Origin: Aeromonas eucrenophila
GTDB lineage: Bacteria; Pseudomonadota; Gammaproteobacteria; Enterobacterales; Aeromonadaceae
Reading direction: 5' to 3'
NCBI RefSeq assembly: GCF_000819865.1
Contig: NZ_CDDF01000001.1
Span: 62,001-126,000, forward strand
DNA: 64,000 nt
Below the pieces are notes generated by a model. The model ran no database searches. It was not told where the DNA came from and saw nothing but the letters and a program-made list of their open reading frames with translations. Below, piece after piece: positions 29,504 to 40,602 of the stretch. Made by a program: the position numbers and the translations under genes. Each line of letters opens with the position of its first letter. Within the stretch, counting starts at the first letter, position 1.

Positions 29504-29534
29504 AAAAGAGGCGACCCCAGGGTCGCCTCTTTTT
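29504..29534 (+). terminator. Terminator of fumarase gene
   Basis: The stem AGAGGCGACC/GGTCGCCTCT with loop CCAG is followed by TTTTTATG. Confidence 0.92.
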
Positions 29535-29652
29535 ATGCCTCGCGTTTGTGTCTTGTGTCCGAGGTGTTAGCTATCGATGAGGGGAGGACATGACATTGCA
29601 TCTTCAGAATGCGCCCTCTTCGATACGAGGCCGTGCAACGAGGATGCCGCGC

Positions 29653-30144
29653 TCAATGATTGAGGTAGATGTCCTGCCCGCCGTAGCAGAGGGGACCGCT
29701 CTGGACAGGGAGGGGCGCATCCTTGGGATTGAAGAAGCGGGTCAGCACGCCGGTACGTTGGCCCAGGGTATTCAGCTTGACGCGATCGAGTGCTATCTGT
29801 TCGGGCAGCCAGGTCAGCACGGCTGCGCAGTGGCCGTTGCCGAGACTCTGCTCCAGCACCCGCTGCCAGTTTTTGATCTTGGCGCCGTGCACAACCAGTA
29901 TCCGGGCGGGGTTGATCCCCTGTGCCTGCCACTGCTCGGCCACGGGCAGCCCCGGCGGGGCGATAAGCAGGATCCAGCCGCGATCGCTTTGGCTCAGCCG
30001 CCCCAACTCATCAAGCAGCGGCGCTTCCTCAAAATCACCTGCCAGTCGAGGCTCATGCTCCAGCTTGCTCTGATGGCGGGTGGGCCAAGGATTGATCAGG
30101 CCGACAGAGGGAGAGGAGGGGAGGTGACTCAGGGGCTGGCTCAT
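29653..30144 (-). CDS. sulA: SOS cell-division inhibitor SulA
   Basis: This 163-residue protein (E. coli SulA 169) shows the SulA pattern LLDELGRLSQSDRGWILLIAPP, then a NWQRVLEQSL-type helix, AVLTWLPEQI and a C-terminal RFFNP block. SulA binds FtsZ and halts septation during the SOS response. ATG 30144 follows CAGGAC; the upstream extension to 30216 reads across the LexA box and is discarded. A consensus LexA box lies 27 bp upstream, which strongly supports the call. Sequence similarity to E. coli SulA is modest. Confidence 0.88.
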   Translation of the reverse strand: MSQPLSHLPSSPSVGLINPWPTRHQSKLEHEPRLAGDFEEAPLLDELGRLSQSDRGWILLIAPPGLPVAEQWQAQGINPARILVVHGAKIKNWQRVLEQSLGNGHCAAVLTWLPEQIALDRVKLNTLGQRTGVLTRFFNPKDAPLPVQSGPLCYGGQDIYLNH

Positions 30145-30170
30145 ATTGGTGTCCTGTATGAATAACCATG

Positions 30171-30186
30171 CTGTATGGGTGTACAG
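30171..30186. promoter_or_regulatory. LexA box (SOS operator) of sulA
   Basis: CTGTATGGGTGTACAG fits CTG-N10-CAG with flanking TG...TA as in the extended consensus. It sits 27 bp before the sulA start and 192 bp before the divergent DUF4250 gene. Confidence 0.88.
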
Positions 30187-30377
30187 TAGTTCTATCTCAG
30201 GCCGGTGACAAGTCATTTGTGGTTAAAAATGTGAGCGGATTAACAAGATGATGCGCTACTTGATTGAATAGAAAGGATATTTTTAGCAACTATGAGGTGG
30301 GTGTTTTTTGCACTATGGACAAAGCGAGGGCAGACGCTCATGGTTATACAGTCTGTATGGCAAGAGGAGAGACCAAG

Positions 30378-30575
30378 ATGGATGTCAGCACCTTGCAACG
30401 GCTGGATGCCAATATTCTGCTCGGGATCATCAATGAGAAGCTGCGGCTGGAGTGCGATGGTCTGGAAGAGTTGTTGGCCTACTACGACATGACAGAGGAT
30501 CAGCTGGCCACGCGTTTGCAGCAGATTGGCTATCACTACGATCCCATGAGCAACCAGTTCAAGGCTCATGGTTAA
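30378..30575 (+). CDS. DUF4250 small protein
   Basis: This 65-residue protein has the DUF4250 pattern DANILLGIINEKLRLECDGL, then a Y-DM-E---TRLQQIGYHYD core. The domain's role is unknown; it looks like a small helical, possibly nucleic-acid- or protein-binding unit. ATG 30378 has GGAGAG upstream; the longer frame to 30264 is rejected because the family starts just before this ATG. It is divergent from sulA, so it might share the SOS operator region, though the box is far upstream. Confidence 0.85.
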   Translation: MDVSTLQRLDANILLGIINEKLRLECDGLEELLAYYDMTEDQLATRLQQIGYHYDPMSNQFKAHG

Positions 30576-30587
30576 TTCGCTCACGAA

Positions 30588-30616
30588 GTGTGCCCCAACT
30601 GGGGCACCTTCCTTTT
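30588..30616 (+). terminator. Terminator of DUF4250 gene
   Basis: The stem TGCCCC/GGGGCA with loop AACT is followed by CCTTCCTTTT, 13 bp after the stop. Confidence 0.75.
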
Positions 30617-30971
30617 ATTGCCTGACGGATGCCCCAAGCATTGAAATCGGTTTCAGCGAACGCAGCACTCGGCGTTATTTTCACGTATTTTCAGACGTGT
30701 GCAATCGCTGAAAACCTATTCATGAGTTTATCTTGGTGGTTAATTACTAACTGCATGATTTTTATCTGAATTTTTATTTCGCTCAGGTGGGTTTAAGGAA
30801 AGGGTTTTCATGCTTTAACTGTCATCTTTATGCGTTAAAATGTGACTCACGTTAACTTTTAACCCACCGGCTTTAGCTAGTATGCCCACGCCGGAACATA
30901 TTATGAGATAACAACAGCGCCGGTCCCCAAATGGGATAACAATTTTTATTTGTAACGAAGGAAAATGGTTT
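30617..30971 (+). promoter_or_regulatory. glgP upstream region
   Basis: This 355-bp AT-rich, gene-free region carries a TGTGACTCACGTTAAC element near 30841-30856 that resembles a degenerate CRP site (TGTGA half intact). No MalT box was recognised. GAAGGA lies just before the glgP start. Confidence 0.4.
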
Positions 30972-33446
30972 ATGGCTACCAAGAAGAAGACAGACCAGGA
31001 TCTCCAACTGGATAAAGATCAGCTCAAGGCGAGTATCGTGCGTCACCTGCGTTCTACCTTGGGGACAAGCGAACAGAAAGCCTCGCCGGAAGCGTGGTGG
31101 AAAGCGACCGCCGCCGCCGTCAACGAACAGGTGTACGAACGCCTGACTCGTACTCAGCAGACGCATTTCAAGAAAGATACCCGTGCTATTCACTATCTCT
31201 CTGCCGAGTTCCTGATGGGGCGCCTGACCTCCAATAACCTGCACAACCTCTCCCTGTACAAGACCTGCGAAGAGGCCCTGGGTGAACTCGGTCTGGAACT
31301 GACCGACCTCTGTGAACAAGAGCCCGACATGGCCCTCGGCAACGGTGGCCTGGGCCGTCTGGCCGCCTGCTTCATCGATTCCCTTGCCACCCTGAACTAC
31401 CCGGCGGTCGGCTACGGCATCCACTACGAACACGGCCTGTTCCGTCAGGAAATCCAGGATGGCCGCCAGATCGAGCGCCCGGATTCCTGGCGTGAATATG
31501 GCAACCCCTGGGAGATCTGCCGCCCCGAATCCGTGCAGGAGATCCCGCTCTATGGCTATGTCGAAACCGTGTTCGGCGACAATGGCGGCCTGAAGAAGGT
31601 GTGGCACGCCGGTCGCAAGATCAAAGGGGTGCCTTGGGATATCCCCGTGGTTGGCTTTGGTGGCCACACCGTCAACATCCTGCGGTTGTGGGAATCCCGC
31701 GCCTCCGAGTTCTTCGACTGGGACGTGTTCAACGCCGGCGGTTACATCGACTCCCAGGCGGAAAAAGCCCAGGCCGAGACCATCTCCAAGGTGCTCTACC
31801 CGAACGATGACACCGATGCGGGCAAAGAGCTGCGCCTGATCCAGCAGTACTTCTTCTGTGCCTGCTCCATCAAGGACATCATGCGCCGCTACAAGCGCGC
31901 CCATGGCAGCGACTTCACCAACTTCGCCGCCCAGATCGCCATCCAGCTCAACGATACCCACCCGACCGTGGCCATCCCCGAACTGATGCGAGTGCTGGTG
32001 GATGAAGAGGACTTGACCTGGGAAGCCGCCTGGTCCATCTGCTACCGCGTCTTCTCCTACACCAACCACACCCTGCTGCCGGAAGCGCTGGAGAAGTGGT
32101 CGGTCAGCCTGTTCGAGAAGGTGCTGCCCCGTCACCTCGAGATCATCTACGAGATCAATGCCCAGTTCCTGAACCAGCTGGTCGAGCCGAAGTGGCCAGG
32201 TGACGATGCCATCAAGGCCAAGCTCTCCATCATCGAGGAAGGTGCGGTGCGCAAGGTGCGCATGGGCAACCTGTGCGTGATCGGCTCCTCCAAGGTCAAC
32301 GGCGTGGCCGAGATCCACTCCAAGCTGGTGAAAGAGGATCTGTTCCCCGAGTTCGCCGCGCTCTGGCCGGAAAAGATGTGCAACGTCACCAACGGTGTGA
32401 CCCCCCGTCGCTGGCTGCTGGCCTGCAACCCCGAGCTCGCCGAGCTCTACAACGAGGTAGTGGGCAAGGAGTGGCCGCTGCAACTGGACAAGCTGCGCGC
32501 CGTTACCAAGTTTGCCGACGACGAAGCGTTCCAGCAGCAGTTCATGCGCATCAAGCGCAATAACAAGGAGAAGCTGGTCAAGGTGATCAAGGCCGAGACA
32601 GGCATCGACGTCAGCGCCGAAGCTATCTTCGACATCCAGATCAAGCGCCTGCACGAGTACAAGCGTCAGCAGCTGAATCTCATCCACATCATGGCGCTCT
32701 ACCGCCGTCTGCTGGCGAACCCGGACTACGACATGCACCCGCGGGTGTTCATCTTCGGCTCCAAGGCGGCGCCCGGTTACCGCCTGGCCAAAGACATCAT
32801 CTACGCCATCAACAAGCTGGCGGAGCGCGTCAACAATGACGCCCGCATCCAGGGCAAGTTGAAGGTGGTGTTCATGCCGAACTACCGCGTGAGCCTGGCC
32901 GAGAAGCTGATCCCGGCTGCCGACGTGTCCGAGCAGATCTCCACCGCCGGTTATGAGGCGTCCGGTACCGGCAACATGAAAATGGCACTGAACGGCGCCA
33001 TCACCATCGGCACCCTGGACGGGGCCAACATCGAGATCGCGGAAGAGGCGGGTGCCGAAAACTGCGCCATCTTCGGTCTGGACGTGGACGAGGTGAAGGC
33101 ATTGAAGGGGCGTGGTTACAACCCCTATGACTTCTACTACGCGAACTCCGAGCTCAAGGCGGTGCTGGACTGGTTCGATACCGACTACTTCACACCGGGT
33201 CGCCCGGGCGAGCTCTCCTCCATCAAGCGCTCCTTGCTGGAAGGGGGAGACCCTTACCTGACTCTGGCGGACTTCGCCTCCTACTCGGACGCCCACAAGC
33301 TCATCGATACCTGGTATCGGGATCCGGCGCTCTGGGCCAAGAAGGCGATCATCAACTCGGCCACCATGGGCAAGTTCAACTCCGACCGCTCCATCCAGGA
33401 CTATGTGGACAACATCTGGAACCTGAATGCCTGCAACGTCGGCTGA
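30972..33446 (+). CDS. glgP: Glycogen/maltodextrin phosphorylase
   Basis: This 824-residue alpha-glucan phosphorylase releases glucose-1-phosphate from glycogen or maltodextrin. It shows family blocks [54 protein letters not shown], the [11 protein letters not shown] segment and the PLP-lysine site [15 protein letters not shown]. Length lies between E. coli GlgP (815) and MalP (797), so preference for glycogen or maltodextrin is not settled. No glg or mal genes adjoin, which is unlike the usual glg operon. The codon pattern is strongly biased, suggesting high expression. Confidence 0.95.
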   Translation: MATKKKTDQDLQLDKDQLKASIVRHLRSTLGTSEQKASPEAWWKATAAAVNEQVYERLTRTQQTHFKKDTRAIHYLSAEFLMGRLTSNNLHNLSLYKTCEEALGELGLELTDLCEQEPDMALGNGGLGRLAACFIDSLATLNYPAVGYGIHYEHGLFRQEIQDGRQIERPDSWREYGNPWEICRPESVQEIPLYGYVETVFGDNGGLKKVWHAGRKIKGVPWDIPVVGFGGHTVNILRLWESRASEFFDWDVFNAGGYIDSQAEKAQAETISKVLYPNDDTDAGKELRLIQQYFFCACSIKDIMRRYKRAHGSDFTNFAAQIAIQLNDTHPTVAIPELMRVLVDEEDLTWEAAWSICYRVFSYTNHTLLPEALEKWSVSLFEKVLPRHLEIIYEINAQFLNQLVEPKWPGDDAIKAKLSIIEEGAVRKVRMGNLCVIGSSKVNGVAEIHSKLVKEDLFPEFAALWPEKMCNVTNGVTPRRWLLACNPELAELYNEVVGKEWPLQLDKLRAVTKFADDEAFQQQFMRIKRNNKEKLVKVIKAETGIDVSAEAIFDIQIKRLHEYKRQQLNLIHIMALYRRLLANPDYDMHPRVFIFGSKAAPGYRLAKDIIYAINKLAERVNNDARIQGKLKVVFMPNYRVSLAEKLIPAADVSEQISTAGYEASGTGNMKMALNGAITIGTLDGANIEIAEEAGAENCAIFGLDVDEVKALKGRGYNPYDFYYANSELKAVLDWFDTDYFTPGRPGELSSIKRSLLEGGDPYLTLADFASYSDAHKLIDTWYRDPALWAKKAIINSATMGKFNSDRSIQDYVDNIWNLNACNVG

Positions 33447-33462
33447 TAGCAATCCGACCAGC

Positions 33463-33488
33463 AAAACCCCCGCACTGCGGGGGTTTTT
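33463..33488 (+). terminator. Terminator of glgP
   Basis: AAAACCCCCGC-ACT-GCGGGGGTTTTTT forms a long perfect stem with a T-run, 16 bp after the stop. Confidence 0.93.
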
Positions 33489-33599
33489 TATTTCGCTCGC
33501 AGCGAGAATATCAGTGCAATCCGATATCGATACTGAAGGTAGGCAGTCAGATCATTCAGTAATGACGGGGAATGTAATGATATCGTGAGATGTCGGGCA

Positions 33600-33624
33600 T
33601 GAAAAAGGCCCCGTGAGGGGCCTT
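33600..33624 (-). terminator. Terminator of the DASS transporter gene
   Basis: AAGGCCCC-TCAC-GGGGCCTTTTTC on the minus strand, 18 bp after the stop at 33642. Confidence 0.88.
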
Positions 33625-33641
33625 CGTCAGGTGAGTGGCGA

Positions 33642-35027
33642 TCAGTGCAGGATATCGCCGAAGCAATAGGCCAGCAGGGTCAGGATGACGGTGAACACCA
33701 GGTTCAGCACCAGGCCGGCACGCATCATCTCCCGCTGCTGGATGTGGCCGCTGGCAAAGACGATGGCATTGGGCGGCGTGGCCACCGGCAGCATGAAGGC
33801 GCAGGAGGCGCCGACGGCGATCAGCACCGACATGACGACGGGAGAGACCCCCAGCGCCTCGGCCACCCCGGCAAACAGCGGCACCAGCAGGGCGGCGGTG
33901 GCGGTGTTGGAGACCAGCTCGGTCAGGAACACCACGAAGGTGGCCAGACACAGCAGTATGACGAAGACCGGCATGCTGGCGAGGGTGCTGGAGAGGTGCT
34001 CCGCCAGGAAGGCGTTGGCCCCGGTCTGCTTGAGGATGGAGCTCAACGTCAGGCCACCCCCGAACAGCAGCAGCACGCCCCAGTCGGTGTTCAGGTTGAT
34101 GTCATCCCAGCTGGCGACCCGGCTGACGGCGATGGCCAGGATGGCGCCCATGGCGATCAGGGTGTCGAACTGGGGAATGCCCCCGAGTGCGGCAGCGATG
34201 GGCTGGGAGCCGATCCACAGCAGCACTGTGGTGAGGAAGATGAGCAGGGTGACCTTGCGCTGGCCGGTCCACGCTATGGTCACCTTCTCGGTGCTGACCT
34301 GGTGGGAGAGATTGGGGCGCATCACCAGATAGAGCAGGCCGATGCCGACCGGCATGAAGATCAGCACCACAGGAATGCCGAATTTCAGCCAGTCGGTGAA
34401 GCCGATGCCCATCTGGGCGGCGGCGATGGCGTTGGGGGGGCTGCCCACCAGAGTACCGATGCCGCCGATGCTGGCGCTGTAGGCGACCCCCAGCAGGACG
34501 AAGACCAGGGTGCGGCGCTCCTTGTGCACGTCGAGCCCCTTGAGCATCCCAAGGGCGAGCGGCATCATCATGGCCGCGGTGGCAGTGTTGCTGATCCACA
34601 TGGAGAGGGCGGCCGTGATGGTAAACAGCACGATGGCGGCCCAGCCGAGGTGGCCCTTGGCGAGTTGCATCACCTTGGCGGCGATCTGGGTATCCAGTCC
34701 CTGCTTGGAGAGGGCGGCCGCCAGTGCGAAGCCACCGAAGAAGAGGAACAGCACGGGGTTGGCGAAGTCGGTGAGCGACTTGCTCATGTCAAACACCCCG
34801 AGCAGGGTGGCGAGCACCGGGATGGCGATCGCGGTGATGGTGATATTGACCGCTTCGGTCAGCCAGAGAATGGCGATGAAGATCAGGATGCCGAGGCCCT
34901 TGTTGATCATGGGATCAAACGGGAGCCAGGCGAGCATGGCACAGAGCAGCAAGACGTCCAGGATGACGATCCCGGCCTTGATGTCCAGCCAACGCGATGG
35001 GGCAGAGGGGACGACAGATGTATGCAT
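33642..35027 (-). CDS. DASS family sodium:dicarboxylate symporter (VcINDY-like)
   Basis: This 461-residue membrane protein resembles Vibrio cholerae INDY (462 residues), which imports C4-dicarboxylates such as succinate with sodium. Both Ser-Asn-Thr motifs that bind substrate and sodium are intact: SNTATAAMMMP in the first half and SNTATAALLVP in the second. Each repeat half also carries a GSPPNA/TPPNA signature near its end. About 11 helices are predicted. It has its own terminator and no two-component dicarboxylate regulator nearby. The exact substrate is inferred. Confidence 0.93.
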   Translation of the reverse strand: MHTSVVPSAPSRWLDIKAGIVILDVLLLCAMLAWLPFDPMINKGLGILIFIAILWLTEAVNITITAIAIPVLATLLGVFDMSKSLTDFANPVLFLFFGGFALAAALSKQGLDTQIAAKVMQLAKGHLGWAAIVLFTITAALSMWISNTATAAMMMPLALGMLKGLDVHKERRTLVFVLLGVAYSASIGGIGTLVGSPPNAIAAAQMGIGFTDWLKFGIPVVLIFMPVGIGLLYLVMRPNLSHQVSTEKVTIAWTGQRKVTLLIFLTTVLLWIGSQPIAAALGGIPQFDTLIAMGAILAIAVSRVASWDDINLNTDWGVLLLFGGGLTLSSILKQTGANAFLAEHLSSTLASMPVFVILLCLATFVVFLTELVSNTATAALLVPLFAGVAEALGVSPVVMSVLIAVGASCAFMLPVATPPNAIVFASGHIQQREMMRAGLVLNLVFTVILTLLAYCFGDILH

Positions 35028-35181
35028 GTTGTTTTCTCGGTTAATTTATGGTTGCTGTTGTGTTGCCGAGATTACATTTCTCCCCCCGTATGAAACAGGG
35101 GGAAGTGGTCAAAGCATGTGGCGACTCACAGAGTCAAGTGCAAACGGATCTGATATTAAACAGGATTTAAACAATTTGTTT

Positions 35182-35622
35182 TCATTTGGCCTGGGCCGTG
35201 ACGGAAAGCAGCCACTCCTTGAGCAGGCTCTTTGGCAGGGAGCCGCTGCGTTGGGCCAGCACCTGACCGCGCTGGAAGACCATCAGGGTCGGGATGCTGC
35301 GAATGGCGTAGCGGCTGGCAATGGCTGCTTCCTGCTCGGTGTCGAGCTTGACGAAGCGAAGGTGTGGCTCGAGTTCGCGGGCCATCTCCTGAAATAGAGG
35401 GGCGAACTGCAGGCAGGGGCCACACCAGCTGGCCCAGAAATCGACAACGACCGGAATGTCGGAGCCGATCAAGGCGTCAAAGTGCGCCATGCGTCCTACC
35501 ACAGGGGTGTTTTCGAACAGGGAGGCGTGGCAGCGGCCACAGCTCGCATTTGAATCCATTTTCTCTTTGGGCAGGCGATTGCGGGTAAAGCACTGGCTAC
35601 AATAGGTAGTGATAAGTGACAT
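35182..35622 (-). CDS. trxC: Thioredoxin 2 (TrxC)
   Basis: This 146-residue cytoplasmic disulfide reductase has the extra N-terminal zinc finger of Trx2: C8, C11, C28 and C31. It is followed by a thioredoxin fold with active site WCGPC (C67/C70) and the cis-Pro region RSIPTLMVF. Trx2 is typically OxyR-induced; I did not find a clear OxyR site. It is divergent from the hybrid kinase gene across 140 bp. Confidence 0.97.
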   Translation of the reverse strand: MSLITTYCSQCFTRNRLPKEKMDSNASCGRCHASLFENTPVVGRMAHFDALIGSDIPVVVDFWASWCGPCLQFAPLFQEMARELEPHLRFVKLDTEQEAAIASRYAIRSIPTLMVFQRGQVLAQRSGSLPKSLLKEWLLSVTAQAK

Positions 35623-35762
35623 AATTGCTTCCTTAATTCATGGCTCGGCAACATCTTTATTGCATTGGCAGAGCAGACTAACGGTAACATAGCGGTCAGT
35701 TAATTTTCACAGTCGGCGATCTGTCACCGGATGGCTGACCATGACAAGAGAATCGAGACGGG

Positions 35763-38564
<2,802 letters not shown>

Positions 38565-38705
38565 GCCGGCGAAGATAGCAACCGTTCTCAAGTCGGCCAC
38601 TTCAGGCTATGATGACCGATTCTCCTCGCCCCCACCTCGGGGGCGATTGTATTGAGCTTCTCTCAAGACCCATGGCGGCCCGGTGCCGCGAGCAAGGACA
38701 ACAAT

Positions 38706-40442
38706 GTGAGCGTATTTTTGCGGCTGGGCTGGTTCTTCAAGGATCAGTGGCGGCGTTATCTCATCGCCATCTCCCTGTTGATGATGGTGGCGCTGCTGAC
38801 CGTGATCCCCCCCAAGGTAGTGGGTTGGGTGGTGGATGGGGTGGCCAAAGGAGATCTCGATAACGGTACCCTGATGCGGTATCTGGCGGGATTGCTGGGG
38901 CTTGGCATCGTCATCTATCTGCTGCGCTATGTGTGGCGGGTCATGCTGTTTGGTGCCTCCTACCGGCTCGCCTATGTGCTGCGCAACCGGCTGTTCACCC
39001 ATTTCACCCGCATGAGCCCGGATTTCTATCAGCGCCATCGCACCGGGGATCTGATGGCCCACGCCACCAACGACATCCAGGCGGTGGAGATGACGGCAGG
39101 CGAGGGGGTGCTGACCCTGGTGGACTCCTTCATCGTCGGGATCCTGGTGCTCTCCATCATGTGCAGCCAGTATTCCTGGCAGCTGACTCTGCTCTCCCTG
39201 TTGCCCCTGCCGGTGATGGCCTTCTTCATGAACCGCTTCGGCACCCAGATCTACAAGGAGTTCAAGGCGGCGCAGGGGGCCTTCTCCCGTCTCAACAACA
39301 AGACCCAGGAAGCCCTCTCCGGCGTGCGGGTGCTCAAGTCCTATGCGGTGGAATCCCTGGAAGACAAGGGCTTTGCCGAGCTGACCCGTCAGGCGGGGGA
39401 GTGCAACATGGCGGTGGCCCGCATCGACGCCAAGTTCGACCCCGTCATCTACCTGTGCATCGGTTGCTCCTACTTCCTGGCGGTGGCCGGCGGCAGCGCC
39501 CTGGTGCTGCAAGACAAACTGACCCTGGGGGAGCTCACCAGCTTCACCATGTATCTGGGGCAGCTCATCTGGCCCATGTTCGCCATCGCCTGGCTGTTCA
39601 ACATCATAGAGCGCGGCAGCGCCGCCTATTCGCGCATCGAGAGCCTGCTGGCCGAGCGTAGCGACATCGCCGATCCCGCCTCCCCGCAGCCGCTCAAGAC
39701 GCCCTTCCCGCTGGTCCTGCAGGGGGTGGATTACCGGCTGGAGTCGCGCACCCTGCTCGCGGGTATCGAGGTTAGTCTGGCTGCCGGCGGCATGCTGGGG
39801 GTGGTGGGCCGCACCGGGGCGGGCAAGAGCTCGCTGCTCAAGCTGCTGATGCGCCTGGCCAACCCGAGTGCGGGACAGATAGCCATGGGCGGCGTGCCCA
39901 TCGCCCAGCTGGCGCTGGCCGAGCTGCGCAGCCAGTTCGCCTATGTGCCCCAGGAGCCGTTTTTGTTCTCCACCACCATCGCCGCCAACATCGCCCTCGG
40001 TCGGCCTGACGCCAGCCGGGAGGAGATAGAGAAGGCGGCGCGCATCGCCTGCGTGCACGACGACATCAGCCGCTTCCCCATGGGCTATGAGACCGAGGTG
40101 GGCGAGAAGGGGGTGACCCTCTCCGGCGGCCAGAAACAGCGGCTCGCCATCGCCCGCGCCCTGCTGCTGGCGGCACCCATCCTGGTGCTGGACGATGCGC
40201 TGTCGGCGGTGGATGCCCACACCGAGCAGCAGATCCTGCAGGCGCTCAAGGCCCACAGACGCACCCTCATCCTGGTCAGCCACCGCATGACGGCGGTGGA
40301 GCAGGCCGACGAGATCCTGGTGCTGGAGCAGGGACAGATCGGCGAGCGAGGTGATCACGGCGCCCTGATGGCCCACAACGGCTGGTACGCGGACATGGTT
40401 CGTTATCAGCGACTCGAGCAAGATGTGGAGGAGAACCTGTGA
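38706..40442 (+). CDS. mdlA: ABC exporter subunit MdlA
   Basis: This 578-residue half-transporter has six transmembrane helices fused to an ATPase domain. It follows E. coli MdlA closely (PPKVVGWVVDGV, YLLRYVWRVMLFGASY, MYLGQLIWPMFAIAWLFNI). The ATPase has Walker A GRTGAGKSS, signature LSGGQKQRL, Walker B LVLDDALSAVD and an SHR switch. It pairs with MdlB as a putative multidrug-type exporter of unproven substrate. GTG 38706 is preferred: AAGGA sits 7 bp upstream and the length matches; the TTG at 38652 adds 18 residues. The stop overlaps GTG of a small ORF created by a duplication of the mdlA-mdlB junction. Confidence 0.93.
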   Translation: MSVFLRLGWFFKDQWRRYLIAISLLMMVALLTVIPPKVVGWVVDGVAKGDLDNGTLMRYLAGLLGLGIVIYLLRYVWRVMLFGASYRLAYVLRNRLFTHFTRMSPDFYQRHRTGDLMAHATNDIQAVEMTAGEGVLTLVDSFIVGILVLSIMCSQYSWQLTLLSLLPLPVMAFFMNRFGTQIYKEFKAAQGAFSRLNNKTQEALSGVRVLKSYAVESLEDKGFAELTRQAGECNMAVARIDAKFDPVIYLCIGCSYFLAVAGGSALVLQDKLTLGELTSFTMYLGQLIWPMFAIAWLFNIIERGSAAYSRIESLLAERSDIADPASPQPLKTPFPLVLQGVDYRLESRTLLAGIEVSLAAGGMLGVVGRTGAGKSSLLKLLMRLANPSAGQIAMGGVPIAQLALAELRSQFAYVPQEPFLFSTTIAANIALGRPDASREEIEKAARIACVHDDISRFPMGYETEVGEKGVTLSGGQKQRLAIARALLLAAPILVLDDALSAVDAHTEQQILQALKAHRRTLILVSHRMTAVEQADEILVLEQGQIGERGDHGALMAHNGWYADMVRYQRLEQDVEENL

Positions 40443-40602
40443 GTTCGATGATGAAAAGGTGTCTCACCCTTTGTGCTCTTTATCCGCAGGGCTGGTATGC
40501 CGGTAGGGCCCGTTATCAACGACTCGAGCAAGACGTGGAGGAGAGCCTGTGAATCCAACCATCAAGCGACTGCTGGCTTACTGTGCCCGCTACCCGCGCT
40601 GG
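40380..40602 (+). repeat. Tandem duplication of the mdlA/mdlB junction
   Basis: A 110-bp unit holding the last 63 bp of mdlA and the first ~50 bp of mdlB occurs twice, from about 40380 and from about 40490. The mdlA tails differ at 10 of 63 positions; the mdlB heads are more diverged. Both units keep the GAGGAG ribosome site and the GTGA stop/start overlap. The junction lies close to a shared GCTGG. Confidence 0.9.
40439..40552 (+). CDS. 37-residue chimeric small ORF between mdlA and mdlB
   Basis: GTG 40439 overlaps the mdlA stop (GTGA), and the ORF's own TGA overlaps the GTG of mdlB (GTGA), so all three frames are chained. Its first ~16 codons copy the mdlB N-terminus (KR-L-L-CA-YP pattern) and the rest copies the mdlA C-terminus (RYQRLEQDVEE). 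GAGGAG precedes it, and a second GAGGAG lies at its end for mdlB. It arose from the junction duplication. A function for the peptide is doubtful; it may simply keep ribosomes moving into mdlB. Confidence 0.5.
   Translation: MSSMMKRCLTLCALYPQGWYAGRARYQRLEQDVEESL

Noticed and set aside
30873..33464. 863-residue open frame antisense to glgP
   Set aside because: High-GC codon bias opens the antisense frame. The plus-strand product is an unmistakable glycogen phosphorylase; the antisense frame lacks homology and a ribosome site.
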